Position numbers and translations under genes: made by a program. A stretch of DNA of 64,000 bases from Clostridia bacterium (GTDB lineage Bacteria > Bacillota > Clostridia > TANB77 > CAG-508), in assembly GCA_022799935.1 (NCBI GenBank), contig JAAWPK010000002.1, forward strand, positions 1 through 64,000, in the 5' to 3' direction. The stretch's first letter is position 1. Each line of letters begins with the position of its first letter. This document shows, piece by piece, positions 19,746 to 29,930 of the stretch. The notes beneath the pieces are model-generated. The model searched no databases, had not been told where the DNA came from, and saw nothing but the letters and a program-made list of their open reading frames with translations.

Positions 19746-22376
19746 TTAGTTCATTTCTTTTATTCTTTTATTTACAGTCTCAAGCATTTCCTTGTATTTC
19801 TCAAGTTTTGCCTCTTCTTCTTCTATCTTTGCTTTAGGTGCCTTTTCTACAAATCCTTTGTTAGATAACATTTTACTAGCTCTTTCAACCTCTTTTTCAA
19901 GTTTTTCTTTTTCGCCTTGTAATCTCTCTAATTCCTTTTTTATATCTACCAGTTCCTCAAACGGAATAAATACTTCTATTCCTTCTTGAACTATTGAAAT
20001 AGCATTACTTGGTATTCCTTCTTTATCTTCTTGAACATTTATCTCATTTGCAAATCCAAGTTTCTTTAAAAATTCATTTGAAACTTCTATAAGTTCTTTA
20101 TATTTACTTGTTACAAATATAAGGTTGATCTTTTTGCTAGGAACTGCATTCATATTTGCTCTTATATTTCTTATATTTACAATTATGTTTTTTAATATTT
20201 CTATATTTTGCTCTTCTTCGTTATATTTAAATTTTTCTTTTATCTCTGGCCAATCTTCTAGCATTATACTTTCTTTATCTACTATAAGTTCTTTATATAT
20301 TCTTTCTGTTATAAAAGGCATAAATGGATGTAATAGCTTTAAAGAGCTAACAAGTACATAATTTAATGTGTACATTACTTCTTTTTTAGTCTTACAGTTT
20401 TCATTATATAATCTTGGTTTAACAATTTCTATGTACCAATCGCAAAATTCACTCCATATGAAATCATAAATTTTTGTTGCCGCAATTCCAACTTCGTATT
20501 TTTCAATATGGTTTGTGACTTCCACAACTAATTTATCTAATTTATTAAATATCCATTTATCCTCAATGCATAAATTTTCTTCTTTATAATCTTTCAATCT
20601 ATTATCAATATTTGCTAAAACAAATTTAGAAGCATTCCATATCTTATTTGCAAAATTCTTAGCAGCTCCTGCTTTCTCAGCTGAATATTTTACATCATTA
20701 CCAAGTGTCATACTTTGAACTAAAGAAAATCTTAAACTATCTGCTCCAAATTCATTTATTATATCCATTGGATCTATTCCATTACCTAAGCTTTTTGACA
20801 TTTTTCTACCTTGTGCATCTCTAACTAATCCATGCATAAATACAGTATCAAAAGGTATTTGTTTAGTATGCTCTAGACCAGAAAATATCATTCTTGCAAC
20901 CCAGAAAAAGATTATATCATAAGCTGTAACTAATGTATTAGTTGGATAGAAATATTTAAGGTCTTCTGTCTCTTCTGGCCAACCCATTGTTGAAAAAGGC
21001 CATAGAGCTGAACTAAACCAAGTATCTAATGTGTCTGGATCTTGATGTATATGTTTGCTTCCACATTTAGTACATATATCTGTATTCTCGGCAGATACCA
21101 TTATCTCTCCACACTCTTCACAGTGATATGCTGGAATTCTATGCCCCCACCAAATCTGTCTAGATATACACCAGTCTTTTATATTCTCCATCCAATGAAG
21201 ATATGTTTTTTCAAATCTCTCTGGTGCAAATCTAATCTTTCCAGATTTAACAACTTCTATCGCAGGTTTAGCTAAATCTTCCATTTTCATAAACCATTGC
21301 ATGGATATTCTTGGTTCTACTGTATTATGACATCTATAACATTTTCCAACATTATGTGTATAGTCTTCTATTTTCTCAAGTACTCCTAAATCCTCTAAAT
21401 CTTTAACTATCTCTCTTCTTGCACTCATTAAATCCATTCCTTTATATTCAGGTACAAGATTTAACATTATTCCTTTTTCATCAAATACTTCTACTGCCTC
21501 TAATCCCAGTCTTTGTCCTGCTTCATAATCATTAAAATCATGTGCAGGAGTAAGTTTAACACAACCTGTTCCAAATTCCTTTTCTACAAATTCATCTGCA
21601 ACTATTGGAATTTCACGATTTATAATAGGAACTACAACAGTCTTTCCAATCATATTTTTATATCTTTCATCATCTGGATGAACAGCAACACCAGTATCTC
21701 CAAGCATTGTCTCAGGTCTTGTTGTTGCAACTGTTATATATTCTTTCTTGTCTTTTGTATAATATCTTATATGCCAAAGATGTGTTCCTTCCTCTTCAAA
21801 TTCTACTTCTGCATCAGATAAAGATGTCTTGCAAGTAGGACACCAATTTATAATTCTGTTTCCTCTATAAATTGCACCTTTATTATACATATCTATAAAT
21901 ACTTTTTCAACCGCCTTAGATAAACCTTCATCTAAAGTGAATCTCTCCCTTGTCCAATCACAAGAACACCCTAAACTCTTAAGCTGTTTTATAATTGTTC
22001 CGCCATATTCATGTGTCCAATTCCATGCTTCTTTAAGGAAAGCATCTCTTCCAATTTCCTCTTTTGACTTTCCTTCTTTTCTTAACTTTTCTGCAACTTT
22101 TACTTCTGTTGCAATAGCTGCATGGTCTGTACCAGGTATCCATAGAGTATTAAATCCTCTTAACTTTTTATATCTAATTAATATATCTTGAAGTGTCATA
22201 ACTAGAGCATGTCCCATATGTAATTTTCCTGTGACATTTGGTGGTGGAATTACTATTGTATATGGAGTTTTTGACTTGTCCACGACTGGTGTAAAATATC
22301 CCTTTTCATTCCAAGCTTTATACAAGCTTTCTTCAAATTCATTTGGGTTGTACTGATTTAATGTATTTTCTTTCAT
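19746..22376 (-). CDS. valS: Valyl-tRNA synthetase (intact, no in-frame CGG seen)
   Basis: PPPNVTGKLHMGHAL, GRKMSKSLGNGIDP. Confidence 0.98.
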   Translation of the reverse strand: MKENTLNQYNPNEFEESLYKAWNEKGYFTPVVDKSKTPYTIVIPPPNVTGKLHMGHALVMTLQDILIRYKKLRGFNTLWIPGTDHAAIATEVKVAEKLRKEGKSKEEIGRDAFLKEAWNWTHEYGGTIIKQLKSLGCSCDWTRERFTLDEGLSKAVEKVFIDMYNKGAIYRGNRIINWCPTCKTSLSDAEVEFEEEGTHLWHIRYYTKDKKEYITVATTRPETMLGDTGVAVHPDDERYKNMIGKTVVVPIINREIPIVADEFVEKEFGTGCVKLTPAHDFNDYEAGQRLGLEAVEVFDEKGIMLNLVPEYKGMDLMSARREIVKDLEDLGVLEKIEDYTHNVGKCYRCHNTVEPRISMQWFMKMEDLAKPAIEVVKSGKIRFAPERFEKTYLHWMENIKDWCISRQIWWGHRIPAYHCEECGEIMVSAENTDICTKCGSKHIHQDPDTLDTWFSSALWPFSTMGWPEETEDLKYFYPTNTLVTAYDIIFFWVARMIFSGLEHTKQIPFDTVFMHGLVRDAQGRKMSKSLGNGIDPMDIINEFGADSLRFSLVQSMTLGNDVKYSAEKAGAAKNFANKIWNASKFVLANIDNRLKDYKEENLCIEDKWIFNKLDKLVVEVTNHIEKYEVGIAATKIYDFIWSEFCDWYIEIVKPRLYNENCKTKKEVMYTLNYVLVSSLKLLHPFMPFITERIYKELIVDKESIMLEDWPEIKEKFKYNEEEQNIEILKNIIVNIRNIRANMNAVPSKKINLIFVTSKYKELIEVSNEFLKKLGFANEINVQEDKEGIPSNAISIVQEGIEVFIPFEELVDIKKELERLQGEKEKLEKEVERASKMLSNKGFVEKAPKAKIEEEEAKLEKYKEMLETVNKRIKEMN

Positions 22377-22427
22377 TATGACCTCCTATAATATTTTTCT
22401 TAGGCAGACAAGTGCCTGCCTAAGATT

Positions 22428-23525
22428 TCATACTTTATTTTTATTATCTATAACATTATCTTTCTTATCTGTATTATTATCTATTTTATTCTCTTCTTTA
22501 TCTTTTATATTATTTTGTACTTGATTCTGGTTTTTATCGCTTGAACTATCTGTGCTAGGCTTATTTACAATTTCATTTTTCTGTATAGGTTTATTATTCT
22601 CCTGCTCTTTTTTATTTGCTTCCTCAGCCTTTATCTTCTCTTCTTCAGCTTTCCTTCTCTCCTCTTCTTCCCTTTTCTTTTCTTCTTCTTTTCTCTTTAA
22701 ATAATCCTTCCATGGATTATTTGGGTCTGGATCTGTTGGATCCCAGTTTTTCACTTCATCATCTCCACTTATTTTTCTTGCTGTTGGCTTCCCAAGAGGT
22801 CCAGGATTACTTGAGCTATAAAATTCTACTTTAGTGCCAGGAACACAATTATTATATATCCACTTAACATCTTCGACTTTTAGTCTTATACAACCAAGTG
22901 AAGCTTTTGTTCCAAGTTTATCGTACTCCCACCATTCAAGTGTTGATTTGTCTTGTGCAGTATATGGTACTGAATGGAATAATATATGTCCTGTAATTCT
23001 ACAAGCATATTGCCCATATACATTTCCTTGCAAAAGTCTCCAAGTATATTTATCTGATATTGCAAACACACCTGTTTCTGGTGTTGCATCTCCTATAGAA
23101 CAGATCATAGCCTTAACTGGCGTATTATATTCTCCTTTTTTATCTTTTTTGTATATTGTAACAACATTTTTTTGATTATTTACTTTTATGTAATAAGGAA
23201 TATCTTTTTCTTTACTTGTATTATTATTTTCATTAGAATTATTTTCTTTTGGAACACTCTCATTTTGCTCAGGTTCTTCCCATAAATCTTGATTATGCTC
23301 TCCTTCAATACCAACTACCAACACATTATTTTCTCCTTCTTCATTCTCTTGTTCACTATAATAAAGTATATTTCCATTACTTTGATTTAATTCTCTATTT
23401 TGTTTCTGAAAATGAATAACTACTAATGTAAGTATTGATATTACTGTTAATAGCAAAATTACGAGTGCTGTTATAATTATTATTTTTCTCTTTTTTATAC
23501 TATTATTTTTTTGCTTTTCAGTCAT
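22428..23525 (-). CDS. L,D-transpeptidase with N-terminal TM and charged tail
   Basis: YIKVNNQKNVVTIYKKD...HSVPY...LGTKASLGCIRLKVEDVKWIYNNC. Confidence 0.9.
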   Translation of the reverse strand: MTEKQKNNSIKKRKIIIITALVILLLTVISILTLVVIHFQKQNRELNQSNGNILYYSEQENEEGENNVLVVGIEGEHNQDLWEEPEQNESVPKENNSNENNNTSKEKDIPYYIKVNNQKNVVTIYKKDKKGEYNTPVKAMICSIGDATPETGVFAISDKYTWRLLQGNVYGQYACRITGHILFHSVPYTAQDKSTLEWWEYDKLGTKASLGCIRLKVEDVKWIYNNCVPGTKVEFYSSSNPGPLGKPTARKISGDDEVKNWDPTDPDPNNPWKDYLKRKEEEKKREEEERRKAEEEKIKAEEANKKEQENNKPIQKNEIVNKPSTDSSSDKNQNQVQNNIKDKEENKIDNNTDKKDNVIDNKNKV

Positions 23526-23536
23526 ATAAATTTCCT

Positions 23537-23726
23537 TTATCTAAAATATATAAATAGAACTCCTACTACTCCCAAAACAAAGCCCAATACTTTTAAACCA
23601 GCAGTTGCCTCGTTTTGATCACCAAATCCAAATACTTTTTTTGTTATTCCTCTTGCATCATACACAAGTATTGTTCCGAACTGTTGAAAGTGCAAGTCCT
23701 AAAATTAAAAAAATTATTTCCTTCAT
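23537..23726 (-). CDS. 62-aa membrane protein visible only after one CGG +1 shift
   Basis: MKEIIFLILGLALSTV|GTILVYDARGITKKVFGFGDQNEATAGLKVLGFVLGVVGVLFIYFR*. CGG 23678-23676. (190-1)/3 = 63 codons. Confidence 0.75.
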
Positions 23727-23967
23727 AATTATACATCCTTTTCATTATTTATTATAATATCCCTTTTTGCTTAAAAAGTCAAGTGTTATGTGGCTTTTTG
23801 CAAAACAAAATAAAAGAACCAAATGCTAATAATTCATTTAGTTCTTTTTAGCTAATATTGAATTTTTAATACAAATCTTTCTGTCTTAAAATTTTTACTT
23901 ATGTCCTATTAAAAATGCTGCATATAATGGCACTGATTTTTATTATTTTCAAATCATATGAATGTCT

Positions 23968-24913
23968 TTACTTTAATGTCAATTTATAACTTCTGTCTTT
24001 AGTAGTCCCATCAGTGCTTGTAGTGTCTAAATTACAGTGGTCTAATAAAACCTCGGTGCAAGCACGAATTCTGTTAGGTCCGAAACATTGAACATTCGAA
24101 TTGTTTGTTATCCCCATCTGTCCAGGTGGCATACACGCCGAAAGCCGGGCCATGTTCGAAGGATTCAAAGCTCGGGCAAATATCAATAACCTTGAGAGAG
24201 CTCGTTTCTTGCTTACTAGCCATCCACGAAGTCTCATGCCCGATCCAATCCATACCCATATTATGGTAAATCAGAGATGGAACTTGAGTGTAGTATCCTC
24301 TATAATCCTCTGGCACCATATCTAAAGAAAGAGATTTACCTTTTGCCCAATTTCCATTACTATAACATGTTCTACATATCTCATTTAAAATATCTATCCC
24401 GTTTTCTTTTCCGCTATCTCCTTCTAAAGCTAAACTTCCTCCATTATTTACACCACCTTTTGTTGTTACTCTGTCTGCAATTAAGGTCATCTTCTTTCCT
24501 TCTATACTCCATATTCTCCATCCAAATTCTTCCTCTGTTGTAAAGTCGTCTGTATTTTTATCTGTTCCTGTTAATTCTCCATATGTCTTTCCTGTTTTAG
24601 TATCTACCTCTGTAAACTTAAATGTTCCTTTTTCTGGATGGTAGTCTACATACTTTCCTATCATTGCTTCTATGTCTTGCTCTGTATATATTGGTTTTTC
24701 TGCTGTTATACTCTCTATTTTATTAGTTGCCTTGTTAAATTCTTCCTCTTCTTCTAATCCAGCTCTCGCATAGTTTCCTGCTCCATCTGTTGCTACATTT
24801 ATTATTCTACTTGCTGTTATTGTTCTTATTGATATTGCTACTAAGATGATTAATATAATGATTGTAATAATAAGTGAAATTAGTGTAATTCCTTTTGTTT
24901 CTTTGTAATTCAT
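23968..24913 (-). CDS. Prepilin-type (GxTLISLIITIIILIIL) secreted protein, one CGG +1 site
   Basis: N-terminal type IV pilin-like helix. QFECSMF|GPNRIRACTEVLLDHCNLDTTST. CGG 24082-24080. (946-1)/3 = 315 codons. Confidence 0.75.
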
Positions 24914-25033
24914 TTGTTTTTCTCCTCTCTACAATTTCAGTATTTTTATCATATCCGTATTATCCATAATACATATATCATAATTATATAATAAAATCAA
25001 TATAAATTTTAAAAAATAGGAAAATAATTTCAT

Positions 25034-25312
25034 ATGAATAAAAATGTAAAATCTAATGTAAAAAAATATAATGGTAAATTAAATGTAATAGGAAATAAGA
25101 TAAAAAAGTATAGAGAAGCTAATAACCTATCATTATCCGCACTTTCAAATAGTCTTCAGCTACTTGGAATAGATATTCCAAAACCTTCTTTGCAAAATAT
25201 AGAAAATGGAAAGAGAATTGTAAAAGAATATGAATTTTATGCAATTTGCAAAGTTTTAAATATTTCTATGGAAGAAATGCTTGAAGAATTCATTAGAGAA
25301 TTAGACTTTTGA
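25034..25312 (+). CDS. XRE-family HTH regulator
   Basis: IGNKIKKYREANNLSLSALSNSLQLLGIDIPKPSLQNIENGKR. Confidence 0.8.
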   Translation: MNKNVKSNVKKYNGKLNVIGNKIKKYREANNLSLSALSNSLQLLGIDIPKPSLQNIENGKRIVKEYEFYAICKVLNISMEEMLEEFIRELDF

Positions 25313-25558
25313 CTGTATAAAAAGGCTGCTTGAATTTACAAAGAATGTAAATTTAAGCAACCTTTTTATATTATTTAAATACTACTTATTTTCCCTGTCC
25401 TTTCGATTTCTTATGTATGTATTTTAGGAACATTCGTTCTGCATTGTCAAGTCTTTTATTAAAAAATATCAAAAATAAATATACTGACTAATGTATATTT
25501 TCTCTTTTTCTAGTTAATAATATTTATATATTAAATTTAGTTGGAGGTGCGTTAGAGT

Positions 25559-25651
25559 ATGTCTAAAGAAAAGAAAAATAACAATAACAACCAAAACAAA
25601 AACAACAACAATAATAAAAATAACAACCAAAATGAAAATAACAATCACTAG
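25559..25651 (+). CDS. 30-aa Asn-rich peptide
   Basis: GGAGGTG SD then MSKEKKNNNNNQNKNNNNNKNNNQNENNNH*, followed by a hairpin terminator. Confidence 0.55.
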   Translation: MSKEKKNNNNNQNKNNNNNKNNNQNENNNH

Positions 25652-25662
25652 TCAGTTCAAAA

Positions 25663-25697
25663 GAGAAAGCTTGTTTTTTAAGCTTTCTCTTTTTTAT
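25663..25697 (+). terminator. Terminator after Asn-rich peptide
   Basis: AAAAGAGAAAGCTTgttttttAAGCTTTCTCTTTTTT. Confidence 0.8.
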
Positions 25698-25744
25698 AAA
25701 AAGTGAAAGTCGAGGGAAAAATCCCCCCGACTTTCACTTAGAAC

Positions 25745-25969
25745 TCATCCGTAGAAGCCGTATGCCTTTTCAAGGTAGTCCAGCGCCGCCATTCGCTCCA
25801 GGCCATTAATCCTCTTCTGCTTCTGTGCTGTATCAAGAACATAAAGCACAATTTTGCAGATGATATGGCTGGGTGCTCCATCGCAGTCGACAAGACTCCT
25901 GTCCAGCTCCTCCTTAATCTGTTCCAGATTTTCCGTCCTTACCTTGGTAGCCATTTTGTTTTCCTCCAA
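25745..25969 (-). CDS. 74-aa protein in a GC-rich island
   Basis: MEENKMATKVRTENLEQIKEELDRSLVDCDGAPSH... Distinct codon usage; own hairpin AAGTGAAAGTCGaggg...cccCGACTTTCACTT. Confidence 0.65.
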   Translation of the reverse strand: MEENKMATKVRTENLEQIKEELDRSLVDCDGAPSHIICKIVLYVLDTAQKQKRINGLERMAALDYLEKAYGFYG

Positions 25970-26051
25970 TCATTGTTTGAAAGAATTTTGCTTAATACAC
26001 AAGATTCTACTTTTATTATAGCATTTTTTATTCAAATAGTCAATTTTATGT

Positions 26052-28876
26052 TTACTCCAAATATTTCTTTAAAAATTGTCCAGTATAACTTTTTTCATTT
26101 TTTACAACTTGTTCAGGAGTGCCAACTTGGATAACAGTTCCTCCTCCATCTCCACCTTCTGGTCCTAAGTCTATTATATGATCGCAAGTTTTTATTAAAT
26201 CTAAATTATGTTCTATTACAACAATGCTATTTCCTGTATCAACTAATCTTTGAAGTATATCTACTAATTTATGCACATCAGCTATATGAAGTCCTGTTGT
26301 TGGCTCATCTAAAATATATAAGGTTTTTCCTGTTGCTTTTTTAGAAAGCTCTGTTGCAAGTTTCACTCTTTGAGCTTCTCCTCCAGATAAAGTAGTTGAA
26401 GGTTGTCCAAGTTTAATATATCCGAAGACCTACATCCGCAAGAGTTTGGATTTTTTGTTTTATTCTTGGTACATTACTAAAGAATTCTAATGCTTCTTCA
26501 ACTGTCATATCCAATACATCTGCTATTGTTTTACCTTTATATTTTACCTCTAGAGTCTCTTGATTATATCTCTTGCCTTTACATACTTCACAAGGCACAT
26601 AAATATCTGGTAAAAAATGCATTTCTATTCTAAGTACACCATCACCTTGGCATGCTTCACATCTTCCTCCTGGAACATTAAAACTAAATCTTCCTTTTTG
26701 ATATCCTCTCATTTTAGCTTCATTGGTTGTTGCAAATAAATCACGAACTATATCAAATACACCTGTATAAGTTGCAGGATTTGAGCGAGGTGTCCTTCCT
26801 ATTGGAGATTGATCTATATTTATTATTTTATCTATATTTTCTAAGCCTTTTACTTGCTTACATTTACCTGGTTTCTCATTTGACTTATTTATTTCTTTTG
26901 CTGCTGTCTTGTATAATACTTCATTTACAAGTGTAGACTTTCCGAGAACCTGAAACACCAGTAACACAAGCAAATACTCCTAATGGAATTTTTACATTTA
27001 TATTTTTTAAGTTATTTTCACATGCTCCTACTATTTCTATAGATTTTCCATTTGATTTTCTTCTTTTTTTAGGTACAGTGATCCTTTTTCTTCCACTTAA
27101 GTAATCTCCTGTTGCTGAACCTTCAACTAATTTTACTTCTTCCGCTGTTCCTTGAGCAATTACATTGCCCCCATGAACACCTGGTCCTGGTCCTATATCT
27201 ATAAGCTGGTCTGCTGCATACATTGTGTCTTCATCATGTTCTACTACAATTACTGAATTACCTAAATCTCTTAGTTTTTTTAGTGTTGCAATTAATTTAT
27301 CATTATCTCTTTGATGTAATCCTATACTTGGTTCATCAAGTATATATAAAACTCCTGTCAAACTTGAACCTATCTGTGTTGCAAGTCTTATTCTTTGTGC
27401 CTCTCCACCAGAAAGTGTACCTGCAGCTCTTGATAAAGTAAGATATTCAAGACCTACATCTAATAAGAACTGCAATCTTTTATTTAGTTCTTTTAGTATC
27501 TGATCTGATATCATTTTCTCTTTTGCTGTAAGTTTTAAATCATTTAAAAATTCTTTTATCTTGTTTATTGACATATCTGTAAGTTCATTTATGTTTTTGT
27601 CTGCTATTTTTACTGATAAACTTTCTTTCTTTAATCTTGCACCTTCACAAGCAGGACAATCACTTTCACTCATATACATTTCATAAAAATCACGCATTCC
27701 TTGTGATTTTGTTTCATTATGTCTTCTTTCAAGTGTTGGAATAACGCCTTCAAATGGTGTTTTAAATTTTCTAATTCCTGCAGGAGACTCATATTCAAAG
27801 TCTATACTTTCATTTCCTGTACCATATAATATTTTGTCTAAAAAGTCTCTTGGTAATTTTTTAATTGGTTTCGATATATCTACTCCATAATGCCTAGCTA
27901 TACTTTCAAAATACATCTTAGCCATTGTTTCACCCTTTTTCATAGTGCTTGAACCAAAAGCTTTTACTCCATCATATAAAGTTTTATTTTTATCAGGTAT
28001 TATCAACTCTTCATCCATTCTCATTAAGTATCCTATACCTGTACAAATTGGACATGCTCCAAATGGATTATTAAATGAAAACATTCTTGGTGACAATTCT
28101 CCTATACTTATTCCACAATCTGGACAAGCATAATTACAGCTATATAATTTTTCTTCTTTTCCATTGACATCAATTAAAACTAAATCTTCTGCATGTTTTA
28201 ATGCTATTTCAACAGATTCTGCAAGTCTATTTCTAATCCCCTCTTTTATTACTAATCTATCCACTACAAGCTCTATATTATGCTTCTTTTTTCTATCTAA
28301 GTTTAAATCATCTGTAAGTTCAACTGTTTGTCCATCAACTCTTGCACGAACAAATCCTTCCCTTTGATAACTCTCTATCTGTTTTACAAATTCTCCTTTT
28401 TTACCACGAACAATAGGAGCAAGAACTTGAATTTTAGTTCCTTCCTCTAATTCTAATATATTATCTACTATTTGATCCAAAGTCTGTTTTTCTATCTTTT
28501 TCCCACATTTAGGACAATATGCAATTCCAATTCTAGCATATAGCAAACGAATATAATCATAAATTTCTGTTACTGTACCTACTGTAGAACGAGGATTTTT
28601 AGATGTTGTTTTTTGGTCTATCGATATTGCTGGAGAAAGTCCATCTATAGACTCAACATTTGGTTTTTCCATGATTCCTAAGAACTGTCTTGCATATGAA
28701 GAAAGACTTTCTACATATCTTCTCTGTCCTTCTGCATATAAAGTATCAAATGCAAGAGAAGATTTTCCAGAACCAGAAAGCCCTGTTATTACAACTAATT
28801 TATCTCTTGGTATTTCTAAATTTATATTTTTTAAATTATGCTCTTTTGCACCTTTTATAACTATTTTGTCATTCAT
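26052..28876 (-). CDS. uvrA: Excinuclease ABC subunit A, two CGG +1 sites
   Basis: [19 protein letters not shown] (CGG 26944-26942, inside Walker A) and [35 protein letters not shown] (CGG 26424-26422). (2825-2)/3 = 941 codons. Confidence 0.97.
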
Positions 28877-29105
28877 ACATCTTAATCCCTTTCTTAAGGA
28901 ATAATCTCATTTTGGAAAAGAAACAAAGTAATACTATGCAATTAAAATAGAAAAGCAAATGCACTTAATACACATTGAGCATTTCATATTTAAATTAACA
29001 CTGCATAATTAAGTTTATTTTTCAAAATTACTCCTGTGGAGATATTATACAACAAAACGAAATAAAAAACAAGGGTTTGGTAAAATATTATGAATTTTAT
29101 AATAA

Positions 29106-29135
29106 TTGACATAACCCATATAAAAATGCTATAAT
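29106..29135 (+). promoter_or_regulatory. Consensus -35/-10 promoter upstream of 29229 ORF
   Basis: TTGACA-18 nt-TATAAT. Confidence 0.55.
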
Positions 29136-29228
29136 AATTGTTATGTAACAACTCGCAAATCCCTATGATAACTTTGTTATAAAGCTATCATACTTATCCT
29201 TAAAGCTCTACTTTCGAGGAGGAATACT

Positions 29229-29870
29229 ATGCCAGGGCTATTGCACCATCTCAGTTTTGCAGAAGCTGTGTATCGGATGCTAGAAAGCCACATCCCCATC
29301 GACAAGGTTTCTTTTATGGAAGGAAATATAATTCCAGATTTGGCAATAGACAAAGCACATTCCCACTATAGAAAAAGTGCTTCTGCTCAAGGGTTCTTCG
29401 TCCCAGATATGGTCCTTGTAAAAAAGGATCTATTCAATATAGATGACCCTGTCAAATTTGGAATGTACTGCCATCTCTATTTGGATTATTACTTTATTGA
29501 AGAATTCTTAATCCCTGAATTTATATGGGATACCAAAACAATGAAAGTAACAAATCCAAGGAACCATAAAGAATGGGATGTCCAAACTTTCTTTTCTCCT
29601 TCGGCTATGTATGGTGCATATATGGAAATTAGCCAACTTCTAATAAGAGATGGCCATATATCACTTGTTACTGTCGAAGAACTTCCAGAGCTTCTGCCTA
29701 ACACTGGACTTTCTGTATTTGATGAAAGGCGTAACAATTCTTGGAAAAATAGATTTCAGGAATATTTATCTCAAGGAAAAGATTACAAGGGTGAAATCTT
29801 TGACTATGACAAATTGCTTGATTTCTTTAAGAAAATTGCGTTTGAATTCGTTTCAGAAGTCCTTAGGTAA
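29229..29870 (+). CDS. Zinc-dependent phospholipase C-like / hydrolase-like protein in composition-divergent island
   Basis: MPGLLHHLSFAEAVYRMLESHIPIDKVSFMEGNIIPDLA; in-frame CGG at 29274-29276 without frame change. Own terminator at about 29891-29926. Confidence 0.6.
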   Translation: MPGLLHHLSFAEAVYRMLESHIPIDKVSFMEGNIIPDLAIDKAHSHYRKSASAQGFFVPDMVLVKKDLFNIDDPVKFGMYCHLYLDYYFIEEFLIPEFIWDTKTMKVTNPRNHKEWDVQTFFSPSAMYGAYMEISQLLIRDGHISLVTVEELPELLPNTGLSVFDERRNNSWKNRFQEYLSQGKDYKGEIFDYDKLLDFFKKIAFEFVSEVLR

Positions 29871-29930
29871 ACAAACCATAGGCAAAAAAGGATGACTAAA
29901 CGATCTCCGTTTGGTCATCCTTTTTATTAA

